From Lomentospora prolificans (lineage: Eukaryota > Ascomycota > Sordariomycetes > Microascales > Microascaceae): a stretch of 64,000 nucleotides of DNA. A program made the position numbers and the translations under genes. Under the pieces are notes generated by a model. It did no database searches. It saw nothing but the letters and a program-made list of their open reading frames with translations, and was not told the DNA's origin. The DNA is taken from the NCBI GenBank assembly GCA_029532625.1, contig JARFXM010000005.1, positions 806,001 to 870,000 on the forward strand. Direction: 5' to 3'. The stretch's first letter is position 1, and each line of letters starts with the position of its first letter. Positions 1-9,951 of the stretch are shown here, one piece after another.

Positions 1-2
1 CC

Positions 3-221
3 ATCAAGAAGACGACGCCGGAGGAGGACGGCGGCCTACCTCCCGATCCCGTGTACCTGCTAACGTCTAGCATGCCGGTGGAAAAGGATCTATTCCCTAA
101 ATTTATCAAGATGGCCAAGGACGGCAATATGGAGCCGAGGATCGTATCGCCGGACTGGTTGTTGGACGTATGTATGAGGCAGGAGGTGACGTATGATGAG
201 AAGTTTGCCGCGGAGATCTAG
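3..221 (+). CDS. C-terminal end of a BRCT-domain protein (5' part outside window)
   Basis: The reading frame is open from the window edge to a TAG at 219-221 and gives 72 residues. The stretch around IVSPDWLLDVCMRQEV has the pattern of the last BRCT helix, with the conserved Trp after a Val-Ser/Thr-Pro, followed by a short tail ending FAAEI. BRCT repeats bind phosphopeptides and usually belong to DNA-damage-response or replication proteins in the nucleus. Too little of the gene is present to name the protein; Rtt107/Brc1-like or Dpb11-like multi-BRCT proteins are possible. It runs towards VPS25 (tail to tail). The family assignment rests on one partial domain. Confidence 0.6.
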   Translation: MKKTTPEEDGGLPPDPVYLLTSSMPVEKDLFPKFIKMAKDGNMEPRIVSPDWLLDVCMRQEVTYDEKFAAEI

Positions 222-958
222 GCGTGGCGTTAGGATGCCGGATGCGTGTGCGTATGGGCTTTGCATGTTTGGGTTCTATGGGCCGGAACCTGGGCCATCA
301 TGGTTTTGATATTGAGCGGGAGTCGGGGGCATCTGTTAGCTTATGGGCATAATGCGTACTTCTTGTATTATTCCTAAGCAAAATCGAATGCATTGATGTA
401 TATATTTGCAGTCTAGGACAGCTATCCACTGAAATACTCAACCGGACACCGGGACGAAGCGGGGCGCCCGGGATCTCGTCTAGAGAAAGAACAAGCTCCT
501 TGCCTCATCTCGTGTGTCTACCTCGCCATCGAGATCGGCTGGCAGGCCAGATGTTCTATGTATATGTATCCAAAGAGCATGTAATGCTTCCGTGCTTCAC
601 CAGGCGCATGGCAACGGAGCCTAGCTATCCCTCGATCGATCCGCGGTGATGAACCCTTTCTTTTGGCCTTTTTATCCTTCCATTTTGCTCTTCTTTTGCC
701 AACCTGCAGCGCACACCGACTTGCCTAGCCTCTCCTCCTCCAGCGCAATTCTCTGCTTGGACCATTTGAATTGGACCCAATGTTAGGTATTCTTCATAAC
801 CACGTATCTCTTGCTAACACTTTCTTTGCCGATGCGCCATGGTCTATTCGTGAGGGTGGTATCTGGGAGTAGCGCTGGAGTTGGATAGGAGGGATGAAAA
901 GCGTATGTATATATATCTCAATACATACCTAGGAATAGCAGTACCACGCCTGGTTGGT
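222..958. other. Intergenic, shared 3' region of two convergent genes
   Basis: This 737-base stretch lies between the stop codons of the BRCT gene and VPS25. It holds AT-rich and pyrimidine-rich pieces expected of two 3' UTRs. I see no coding signal, RNA gene or repeat. Confidence 0.6.
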
Positions 959-1717
959 TCACGCGAAGAACTTGACACCCTGGGAGTCCTCCTGGCCAAA
1001 GATCTGGGCCTTGTTCCTCTTGACGAGGACCTGAAGCGCCTTGATCATCAACTCTCGATCGAGCCCGTAGAACTCTAATTCAACCCGTCAGCGAAACAAC
1101 TCCGGTTTTTTCGCAGCAGACGCCCTAGAACCACCCCAAGGAATAAAGGAAGGAAGAAGAAGAGAGAAAGAGCAAAACTTACCGGTCCCCCGACAAGTGT
1201 CGCCCTCGGTCAACTCATAAACCGTCATAACCATGCCCCTTTGCGCCGTCTCCTCCACCCACCTCTCCACCACCGCGGCCCACTCCTCCGGCGTCCGCCA
1301 GTAAATCCACCACACATCCTTGCCGCGGTCCTCCGCCGACCCCGACGCCGCAGCGTACGGCTCCGCCCGGCCCTGCTTGCGCATAAACTCGATGACCTCC
1401 TTGATGTCGGCGTTCGAGAGGCGGCGGTTGATGGCGGGGTTGTGGAAGAGGGTTTCCACCGGCGGGTCAGCGGACGGGGTGGCGGAGGAGGAGGAGGAGG
1501 AAGGGGGGGGCCCCGAGCCCGGGTTGAACTGTGAGAGGGAGAGGCGGTGGATGCGGTAGTGCTGGCAGAAGGCGAGGATGAGGGAGGACCATTTCGTTAG
1601 TTGGGCGTGGTGTGTCGTTAGGTTGGTTTGACGCGTGAAGAAGGGCGGGAAGTGGTATTCGCGGGGGAAGGCGAACGGCGCTGTGGCCGGTGGTGGGCCT
1701 GCGCCTGGTGCGCTCAT
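959..1717 (-). CDS. VPS25: ESCRT-II subunit Vps25
   Basis: Vps25 is the ESCRT-II subunit that contacts ESCRT-III during sorting of ubiquitinated membrane proteins into multivesicular bodies, on the endosome surface. Two exons, 1717-1183 and 1074-959, join across a GTAAGT...TTAG intron of 108 bases in phase and give 216 residues, the usual family size. The N-terminal FAFPREYHFPPFFT motif, the WRTPEEWAAVVERWV helix of the first winged-helix domain, and the C-terminal ALQVLVKRNKAQIFGQEDS block are family hallmarks; the last is wholly in exon 2. The start at 1717 was chosen because the frame upstream is a low-complexity Lys/Glu run made by an A/G-rich leader. A Ser run and Pro-rich insert (about residues 50-75) is an addition. 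The promoter side carries an unusual CCAGC word cluster (see 1910-2370). Confidence 0.93.
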
Positions 1718-3902
1718 GCCTTTTTCTTTTCCTTTTTGTTCTTCTCTTTTGTTTTCTTTCTCTTTTTTTTTTCCGTTTCTGTTTTTTTGGGGGATTTTGC
1801 TTCTCTCTTTGTGTTGGCGCGACTGGTTAGGATTTGGGAAACCGAGTGCCGTGAGATCGATAGGGTTCAATGATAAAGAGGACGTTTGCCTTGTGAAGAT
1901 CAATTTGATGGATCCACAGCCAGCCGGCTGGCCAGCGAGGCGCGCCAAAGTCCACCCTACCATTAGATGGAGCTACCCCGCTAAATTATTGTGCCAGCAG
2001 TGGGTTGAGGCCTGGCTGGCTGGCGGCGGACTCAGCGTTCCCGCCCCGCCAGCACAGCCAGCCAGCCAGCCAGCACAGCGATGACGTTGGTCCATCATAG
2101 CGCCGTCGTGCCCTGTGCTGGCAAATTTCTCCCCGATGTGGTTCATTGATTGATCCAGGGATGTAGACACATTTGGCTGGCACAAAACTGGGCAGTTGTG
2201 GCTCCAAGCACCCCATCCAACGACCCGCGCTGGCTGTCGGGACCGTCGGTTTTGTTTTCCGCTGGCTGCGAGTGCTGTGTTCTCAATGCTGGCCAGGCCA
2301 CCACCACGTTTGGTGACTTGCTGGCTGGCGCTGTGGGTGGGTTCAGGAGCAACCGCCAGCAGCCAGCTCTACTTCGTTTCTGGCCAAGCATTGATCTACT
2401 CGTACCAAGTCATCAATCCCACTAATATAAGAAGAATCCCGGGGAAGCCCGAAGGCGCTCAAGTGCGGATCGATCCTACCACCATGGCCTTTCAACCCAG
2501 TATCCACTGCTGGATATTGATGATATTACTTAATATAGCCAGCGAAAGGCGGCTTGGGTACTCACAAAGAGCCTTACGAGAGCAAGCGCTTTGTTTTACG
2601 TCAAGGTAGCCTTCTTTGCATGCGATCAATTCCTATGTGTGCCTCTAGAATAAAGACTGGAATAGAAAAAAAAAATATCTAGTAATAAAACATATGCTCT
2701 CAAAACACCATGCATATCGAAGCGGCGAGCGGATCTGCTTTCTCCCTCCTGTCTTAGAAACACTAGTTTCCCTTTCTCCGTTATGTTTTAAGAATGTATG
2801 TATCACTCTCAAGAGATACAGAAGAGAAAGAGAAATCGAAAACCAAAAAAATAAAAGAATCAACGCCGACGCCTCGCTCCTCTCCGTGATGCAATGATGT
2901 TGTTTCTGTATCAATAGACATACGTACGCGTGCCGAGGTAAATTCTGAGAGTATGTGGTTTCAAGAAAATGTAAAAGAACAAACTAAGAACGAGTATAAG
3001 TAGTGGGGGGAAAGAGGCGAAGTCGCCATAGAAAGGACCATCAGCTAAGAAGGCGCTCAGAGACCGTTAGTAAAAAATACCCCGAACGCCTAGCAAGAGA
3101 ATCCTTTTAATATCGAGAAATTCTACCAAGCAGAAAAGAGACATAAGGAATGAATGGAGTGGTGTCGATGTAACTCGCACCCGGGCGCAAGACAAACAAC
3201 GTGAGACGCGTTAACAAGCCAAAGGGTCTAGGACATAAGTGCGTGTTCATGGTTTTGGCGGCATGTTGCTCGTGTTCTGGGTGGTGGTGTGGTTGTTGGT
3301 GCCTAGTAGCCATAGTGGTGAGGGTGATTGGTAAAGATCTTATTGAATGCCGAGTTCTATCAAGAGAACCGTTGAAAACTTGGGCCCCAAGCCGGTTCAT
3401 TTTTCGGCGTCGACGGTCGGTCGTTAGTCCTAGTCGGCCGCGATTCCGATGGCGATTTCGGTGGACGTGCTGAACTCGTGAATCCAGAGACCGATATCGG
3501 CATGGTGGACGCGCCGAGAGGGAAGCGGGTTGATTGATTAGTGCCGGACGCAGGAACCAAGATCCTTTAATCAAACCGTGAAGTGTATAGCCGTAATTCC
3601 GAATTTGCGGATATTGCTGCCTAAGATCCACTTTGACTGGTTGGAAGCATCACAGGCATGTCCGGCAATCGAGTACGAGTCCAGAGTAGAGTGGAATGGC
3701 CATGTGTTGTTCTTTCGTAGAGGGGTTTTATAAAGTAGGAATAACGGGAATAAGCAAGTGTGCAAAAGCCCTGTACATCCGAATAGAGGGCTGTAAAGAT
3801 GTGCGTGGAAAGTCCTTTCATGTCGAAAGGCAGAGGCGACGAATGAAGCCTCAGAAGAAAGCGGTAGAAGCTCGGAGAGGACAGGTACTGGCAGCACCCT
3901 CA
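1718..3902. other. Intergenic region between VPS25 start and bHLH gene end
   Basis: About 2.2 kb separates the VPS25 start from the stop of the bHLH gene, both on the minus strand. Positions 1718-1800 are T-rich on the plus strand, so the VPS25 leader is A/G-rich. Positions 1910-2370 contain a dense cluster of CCAGC/GCTGG words. From 2600 to 3900 the sequence is AT-richer and carries only short frames without any recognisable domain, although the frame of the bHLH gene stays open past its stop until 3621. Confidence 0.55.
1910..2370. promoter_or_regulatory. Cluster of CCAGC/GCTGG words upstream of VPS25
   Basis: Within about 460 bases I count roughly twenty copies of CCAGC or its complement, several in direct 4-base-step runs such as the repeated CCAG unit at 2056-2074. 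About one copy would be expected by chance. The cluster begins some 200 bases upstream of the VPS25 start codon. It may be a set of binding sites or a degenerate simple repeat; the sequence does not decide. Confidence 0.4.
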
Positions 3903-5257
3903 CTACATGAGTCCAGCCAGTGACCCGACCATGAGCTTGCCGAGATAGGGCGTTGAATTGCGCCAACGATTTTGTTGCATCTGCTGCATCTGTTGGATCT
4001 GTTGCTGGCGGACGACGGACGAGTTCGGATTGTATGGCTGCTGGGGAACCGGGTACGGTTGTTGGTTCATCTGCGCCTGGAGTATTCGCTTCATGTCCTC
4101 AGGGACTTGGATCATCCCAGCCGGAGAGGCCTCTGACGAACTTTGGTTGCTCATACCCTGGTTCATAAAGCCCTGATTCTCCTGCGACGGATATTGCATC
4201 GGCGGTGGTTGCTGGAGAGGACTGATGGCGCCGTTCATGGCACCCGCCATGAAGAGCTTCTCAAAGGCCGCTATCCTCTGCTGCATGGCGTGGTTCTCAT
4301 CGATCAGGCGGTTATTCCTCTTCTCCAAGTGCCTAATGTACTCAGTGGCTTTGCTCAAGACCTATGGCGTCGTTAGTTTAGTGTTTCACTTCTTCATTCT
4401 CACCAAAGGCTTTGGATACGTACCGTAGCTTTGTTAAGCTTGTGAGCCGGGGTAAGGCCGTGGAGTTCTTCGCGGTCCTCGGTGGTATCTTCGCCCCTCG
4501 CGCTCTTGGACATGATCCGGAGGCTCGGAACGCTGTCTCGAAGAGCGGCAATCTTGTCATTGAGGTTCGTTCGATACCTCTTCTCAATCATGTTGTGCGC
4601 AGTCTTCTTGACTGGCTGAGTACCGTCGTCGTCCTCATCATCTTCATCGACGTCGGCCGAAGACTTGCGCTTCCGATTTCCGAGCCTCAAGTCGTTTTCA
4701 GGCGACGAGGCCGCGCCAGGCCTCAAGCTGCTTGGGGACTCGAGCGGCTTATCGCTGCTCGTCGACTGTTGGAACTGTATATGTGATGGCATAGCGATAT
4801 TGCGCAGGGCTTCTTGTTGGGCGGGCGTTAGACTTCCTAGCGCGCCAGGTGGCAGGCTTAAAACATCGTTCGGGTTACTACTCTGGCCTTGAGCGGGTAT
4901 TTGGCCAAGATTCTGTCCGCCTGTCATGGGATTGGAAAATATGGGGGCCGAGGCAACGTCTTGTTGACTAACGCTCCAGGGAGAGTTCTGAAATAGTTCT
5001 TCGGAGGCTTGCTCAGTCGATGAAGGATCGAACGGCCAATTAGGGGTTGGATTAAAGTAGGATCGCGATTCGTCGTTCGAGAAGGCACTATTAGAAGGAT
5101 CGGCTGTTGTCGATGCTGATTGAGGAAGTTGGGGGTTCGGTTGGGGTGTGACATTATCGAGAAGGTTGTTGTTCGTGTTATTGTCAAGGACGGGGGATGT
5201 TCCTTGACTATTGCTATCCTCGAGGCCATACATGGCCGAGGGGTCTTGGTCCGTCAT
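3903..5257 (-). CDS. bHLH transcription factor of the SREBP type
   Basis: Two exons, 5257-4424 and 4361-3903, join across a 62-base GTACGT intron in phase 0 and give 430 residues. The basic helix around residues 221-229 reads HNMIEKRYR; the Tyr in place of the usual Arg is the hallmark of SREBP-type factors, which bind sterol-response elements. The second helix (KLNKAT then VLSKATEYIRHLEKRN) spans the exon junction and leads into a short coiled coil. The loop is long and acidic/polar. Residues 1-200 are Ser/Gln/Asn/Pro-rich, as in activation domains, and an acidic run precedes the basic region. The C-terminal 100 residues are Gln/Pro/Met-rich and end at LMVGSLAGLM, where the first membrane segment of a full-length SREBP might begin. 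Start 5257 was chosen as the first ATG with a plausible context; the frame is open 52 codons further upstream. It may be a SrbB-like soluble form or a shortened SrbA-like gene. Confidence 0.85.
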
Positions 5258-8121
5258 ATTGTCAGAGACGGCCTCACTCCCTACAATTATGGGCTGATCC
5301 CAAGCAGGGAAGGTCGTCCTGAGCGCGGCACCGGGAGATTGGCCCCTAGGAGGGCGGGAGCCAGCAAAGAGACGAGGGGTTTCTAGCAATAGGCGGTGCG
5401 CGAAGACAACCACGGGGACGCGAGCCGAAAGGGCTCACGCGGGAAGGGTCTCAGCTGGAAGATGGGGTGGGGCGGGGACTGCCGCTATGAGAGAAGGTAA
5501 TGTCGGATATGAGGCGATATCGAAGTTGTCGGTGCAAGATGTTTCGCGGATTGAGGAGCGTTGTATGGTAGCTGAGGCCCAATGGCACGAGGGAGGGCAG
5601 GTTGGGAGGGGGCGTGCGACCAAAGGTGGGCAATGCCAAAACGAGGGAACCTCAGAGAGTGTTACGAGTAACACCCACGAAGGAAACTTGCTAGAAAGGC
5701 AATGGGAGGACTAGTAGGTAAGGCGCAGAAATTGCGAGGAGAAGGTCGTATGATGATTGAGGGTGCGCAGGGGTGCGGTGTCCCGAAAGGATGCTCCGCC
5801 TGTGTGTTTCCGCTTTCGCTGCGCTTTTTCACACTCTCGAGGTAGTTTTGCTTCCTCTGAGCTATCGTCGACGGGGAATCGCTGATTAGAGCTTGAAATG
5901 CGGCGGGAAGATTAAAACGGCACAGGTACGACGTATAAAAGTGTGGCTTCCTTCTACTTTTGAATTTGGGCGCTGAAGTCCCCAGATTGCAGTCAAATTC
6001 GTAGGTCGCGATGTCTCGCTGCAGGCTAGGGACTTCTCGGAGGGTGGGTTTTTCGGGAGGTTCTGCGAGAAAAATCCTGGGCCCGGAACTTGAAAAGCGG
6101 CCATCGTACGATTCTGGGTGGGGATCAGCCCAGAGCCAACGCTGGTAAAAGTTAAGACTGGCAGGTTCAGGGTACGTACTTTCCCCAACCAGGCGTTCAT
6201 TGTTTCCATGTGCCAGCAGCACCTTGACCCGCAGCGGAAACGTTTGGCAACGGCCACTGTCTGATTAGTCATCTCCAGAAACCAGCACCTTCCGGCCGAA
6301 CAGGGAAGGAGCGAGGATTACCTCCGTATTCCGCATACAAAGCCCCGGCCATCCAGGTCCCCTCCGGACACTAGCAACTTCCGTTTGCCCGTTTCGGCTC
6401 ACCTTGCAAATTCCAAGGGCCGCTGGCTAATTTGTGTTTGTGAAATTTTCTTCCGTGAGCTCGCCGAGAAACTATATCCAGACAAGGCGACGAGTTGACT
6501 TAGGCCAACACCGGCCCCTGCGCTTCTCAAGTCATGACTAAAAGCGTATCTGTCTCGCTTTCTGCTATTTCAAAAGGTCTAGGCCCCGACACTATTTGTC
6601 ACATGTCGAGTCTCGACCGGTTAAAGTGAAGGATCGCTCTTTTCGAATATATCAACATCTGGTCTGTGTCCCGGTCCGCATCTCAGTACTTGTCTCACAG
6701 CCTCCTCATTCAGAGGCCGGGGGGGCCCGTAAGGTGACACCGAAAAGTTTTAGACGAAGATGGGAATATCTTCCAACACTTTCCGCAAGGCCGCCGGCCG
6801 ACACTTGTTCCCTTCACCTCCTGGAAGCTACGAAAAGCGGGCAGCTCGCCACGCCTCGATTGTGGCTACCAAAGCCGAGGTTGGACGCCGGGCATGACAC
6901 AGTCCTGTCACCGGTTTCATGTCCGGCCGAGGATCGTTAGCAGCTGGTCTTTCTTCGGGAATCCGAATATGATATCGTGCGCGACGCCATTGACGACTGG
7001 GTTTGCTTAAGGAACGCGCTAAACCTCAACTTTGCGTCTCCGCACACGACGTACCGAGGATGAAGTTAACAAAGTATTGCAGAAAGCAAAATTTGAGCTT
7101 TGTTCGCCAAAGTTAATTGAGCTGACTTGAAATTAGAAGCGGCGCTAGCAAACGCCCCGAGATGGCTTCCTTTTACATGACAGATACCGACCAAGGCCCG
7201 TTCGCACTCTAATTTCGAGGATGAGCTTCTAAATAGGGCACTGCAAAGAGGTCCCGTTAAACTAATGCGGGGCTCGGCATGTTAGCCGCACCCGCGGCGC
7301 CTGCTAGACTCCGCCTGGGATGGGACGGCATCCGCTTCTCATCTGGCCGAAATGCGGGCCCGCGGAAACATTCTCGCAGCTGTTTCTGAGAGCTTCACAT
7401 GAAGATCTGCTGACCTAAATTCTCCACTCCGCCGGTGGCGTTGGCAGAGGAAAACTGCTCAAGGCCGAGAGTATGCATTTGGCGAAAGGCATTTCATTAG
7501 ATCTGTGAGATCTGTGAAGGTCACTCGTTCTTCCCGGACTAAAGCTGCGCAGTCGATGTAGGCTTTGACTCTTAGAGATTGTCGTCATCATCAAGTTTCA
7601 CACTAATAGATCGCCGCCCATACTTAGTTCATATGCTTATACTTCATCATTAAATGTCATTGATAGGTTTGCAAGATATCTCGCCATTCCCTCTAAACCT
7701 TCCTCCTCCCAGCCAGGCTTATGCTGGACTATAAATGGTATAAACAACATAGGAAAAACGAACAGCGAGGGCTAAAAAAAATGTATAGACATGAAACGAG
7801 GATACCGTTACCACATCTGGATCAATACTCAATCCATCTGCCCCTGACTCCGCTCCCGCCATGAGATCCCCGAAACTGAAGATGAAATGAAAAAACGGTA
7901 TACGGGAGAGACGAAGAAGGCGGAATAAACGAACACAAAAATAGGCAGACGCGGCCCTGATAGATGGTTTTCGAAAGCCCGCCGCCGTCAAGATGGGTTT
8001 TCAACCTCCGGAGTCGAGACCATCCAACGTCTAAAAAAAAGAAAAAGGAAAAAGAATTGGATCCGTATAAGCGTAGTTTTTGCCAACGCTTTCAGCTTCT
8101 TGTCTCTCTCCCCTTACTAAA
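5258..8121. other. Long intergenic region upstream of the bHLH gene
   Basis: This 2.9 kb stretch holds the presumed promoter of the bHLH gene (5258 to about 6300) and the 3' side of the next minus-strand gene. Several frames of 100-190 codons exist but have no domain-like content and overlap each other on both strands. I see no RNA gene or repeat. Confidence 0.5.
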
Positions 8122-9951
8122 TTACCACAAGTCCTCGGTGCTCTTAACCATCTCTACAGTAGGAGTCTTGGGTTCGAGCTTCCTCATGCGCTTCCTATCC
8201 GCCTTGGTCACCAATGACGGGGTCATGGGGATACAAGGACTGAATGGCTGGTAAGGAGAGTAAGGAACTGCAGTTGCAGTGAAGGGAGTCCTTCCACCAC
8301 CGGGTGAGAGAGGTCCCATGCGCTCGAAAACGGTCTGCTTGGTCTGCGTGTTGGTTGTTGGGGATGCCAAGGGGTTCTCGTACGCACGAAGGGGCAAAGC
8401 TCCTCCAGTTCTGACAGCCGAAGGGGCGTTGGCCCGCGAGAAGCTCGAACCCGGCTTAGGGGTCTGGGGCGATGGCAAGGTCATGGGGCCCTTGAAAGAC
8501 CTGGGAGATGCAGGAAGGGTGGGGAATCGGTTTACGCCGGGCTTGGGCGACTGAGGAAGGCCAACCAAGGGGCTCTGGGAGTGGGTGGAAACCGCGGACA
8601 CGGGCTCATTCTCCGAAGGGGCAAAAGAGACATTGCGTGCGTGGGTGCGGTTCTCCATCGGGAGAGCGCCGAGCCTCTCATCAATGCTTTGGGTGCCATC
8701 GGGAGACAGGTCTGGAGTGAGTGGCATGATATTCCTGGGTCCAGCGAAACCGGATTGATCGGTGGGAACTGGGGGAGGAGCAGCTGGCGCATATTGACGG
8801 GGGGGGATGGTGTTAAGCTCCTGAGACTCGCGGGGGAACGTGCCCGACATGGGAGTCATGATGGGAGATGAAATGGTCATGCCCTTCATCTTATTCTTCT
8901 TGGGTGACCTCAACGCGGAGAAGAGTGCGGAGGCCTTAGACTGGCGCTTCTCCTCAGGGACAGGCTGGGAAAGGTTGAGCTGGGCAGGCCTAGCCCTCTC
9001 CTTCTTGATGGTGGCGGCGGTCCCGGATCCAGAGGATGAGTTGGACACTCTGGGGTTAGCAAGACCCGCACCAGCGGTGATCGGAACGGGAGGCGCCTCG
9101 ACGCCGTTCAGCTTGGCCTCTTCATGTTCCATGACATACTTGTACATGTCTTCAAGCTGTGTTTGAGCCATTTCTCGATCTGCTGCGACGACGCTCTGGT
9201 CGACGGCTGTGTCAATACCTAAGGGCGACCTGATAGTAGATGTAGGAGAAGTGGGGAGGACGTAAGAGTGGTTCTCCTGGGTGTAAGGGCTGCGATCTTG
9301 CGCGTAAGGGTTCTGAGCGATATGGCCTTGCGCGTAAGGGTTATAAGCCTGCGTCGAGTCTATCGATGCGTATCCAACGTCGGTGTTGAGAACGACAGGG
9401 CTACGGGGGATGCTTCGAGGAGAAGTGGGAGGCCAGGCGTAAGTGGGCTGCCGCTCCTGTATGAGTTGTTCCTGGACTACAACGGTGGCCTGCGGCTTGT
9501 CCACTTGTTGCAAAAACTCGACCTCGTTCTCACCAGCGCTGAGATGCTCTCTGCGCCTCTTGGATAAAACGAGGAGCGCGATAGCGACGATGACAAGCGA
9601 GATGGCGTAGGATCCGACGATACCTCCAATCTGTGCGGGAAGGTAGGTGGATACCGTCGGAGTAGTCGAGGGAGCCGCGTCGTCTGCTACGGCAGCGGCT
9701 GAAATGGTGTTGTCTGCAGCCTGTCTGTGTTGGAGAGTGGAGGGGAGGGCGGTGACGACGTGACACAAGAGCAAAGAAGGAGCGACGAGGCTGGCTAGAA
9801 GGGAGCGTGAGCGGCGAAGTGACCAGGCTCTGGTAGATGATGTAGTAAAGGATGAAGCAAGATTAGAAGAGGAAGAAGCAATAACTGAGATTGAATCCGA
9901 AGAAGTAGAGGCCTGGTTAAGTTTAAAAGGTATGTGATGACCGTCTATCAT
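8122..9951 (-). CDS. Single-pass membrane protein of unknown function
   Basis: One uninterrupted frame gives 609 residues from the ATG at 9951. A basic patch and hydrophobic stretch near residues 45-70 (LLASLVAPSLLLCHVV) resemble a signal peptide or anchor. It is followed by a short Ala/Thr/Ser-rich segment that would be outside the cell and then a clear membrane helix (IGGIVGSYAISLVIVAIALLVL) ending in the stop-transfer KRRREH near residue 135. The remaining 470 residues are a Pro/Ser/Thr-rich, disordered cytoplasmic tail with several NPYAQ-like repeats and a conserved-looking end, EMVKSTEDLW. The layout resembles fungal wall-stress sensors, but I do not recognise a WSC or Mid2 domain and assign no function. 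Another in-frame ATG lies 20 codons upstream, at 10011. Confidence 0.8.
   Translation of the reverse strand: MIDGHHIPFKLNQASTSSDSISVIASSSSNLASSFTTSSTRAWSLRRSRSLLASLVAPSLLLCHVVTALPSTLQHRQAADNTISAAAVADDAAPSTTPTVSTYLPAQIGGIVGSYAISLVIVAIALLVLSKRRREHLSAGENEVEFLQQVDKPQATVVVQEQLIQERQPTYAWPPTSPRSIPRSPVVLNTDVGYASIDSTQAYNPYAQGHIAQNPYAQDRSPYTQENHSYVLPTSPTSTIRSPLGIDTAVDQSVVAADREMAQTQLEDMYKYVMEHEEAKLNGVEAPPVPITAGAGLANPRVSNSSSGSGTAATIKKERARPAQLNLSQPVPEEKRQSKASALFSALRSPKKNKMKGMTISSPIMTPMSGTFPRESQELNTIPPRQYAPAAPPPVPTDQSGFAGPRNIMPLTPDLSPDGTQSIDERLGALPMENRTHARNVSFAPSENEPVSAVSTHSQSPLVGLPQSPKPGVNRFPTLPASPRSFKGPMTLPSPQTPKPGSSFSRANAPSAVRTGGALPLRAYENPLASPTTNTQTKQTVFERMGPLSPGGGRTPFTATAVPYSPYQPFSPCIPMTPSLVTKADRKRMRKLEPKTPTVEMVKSTEDLW

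Noticed and set aside
1718..1963. 82-residue N-terminal extension of VPS25
   Set aside because: The extra part is encoded by an A/G-rich leader (Lys/Glu run) and unrelated sequence; the family N-terminus starts at about residue 14 of the shorter form.
6596..6940. 114-codon plus-strand frame
   Set aside because: No motif, no suitable context and no neighbouring exon; typical of chance frames in GC-rich intergenic DNA.
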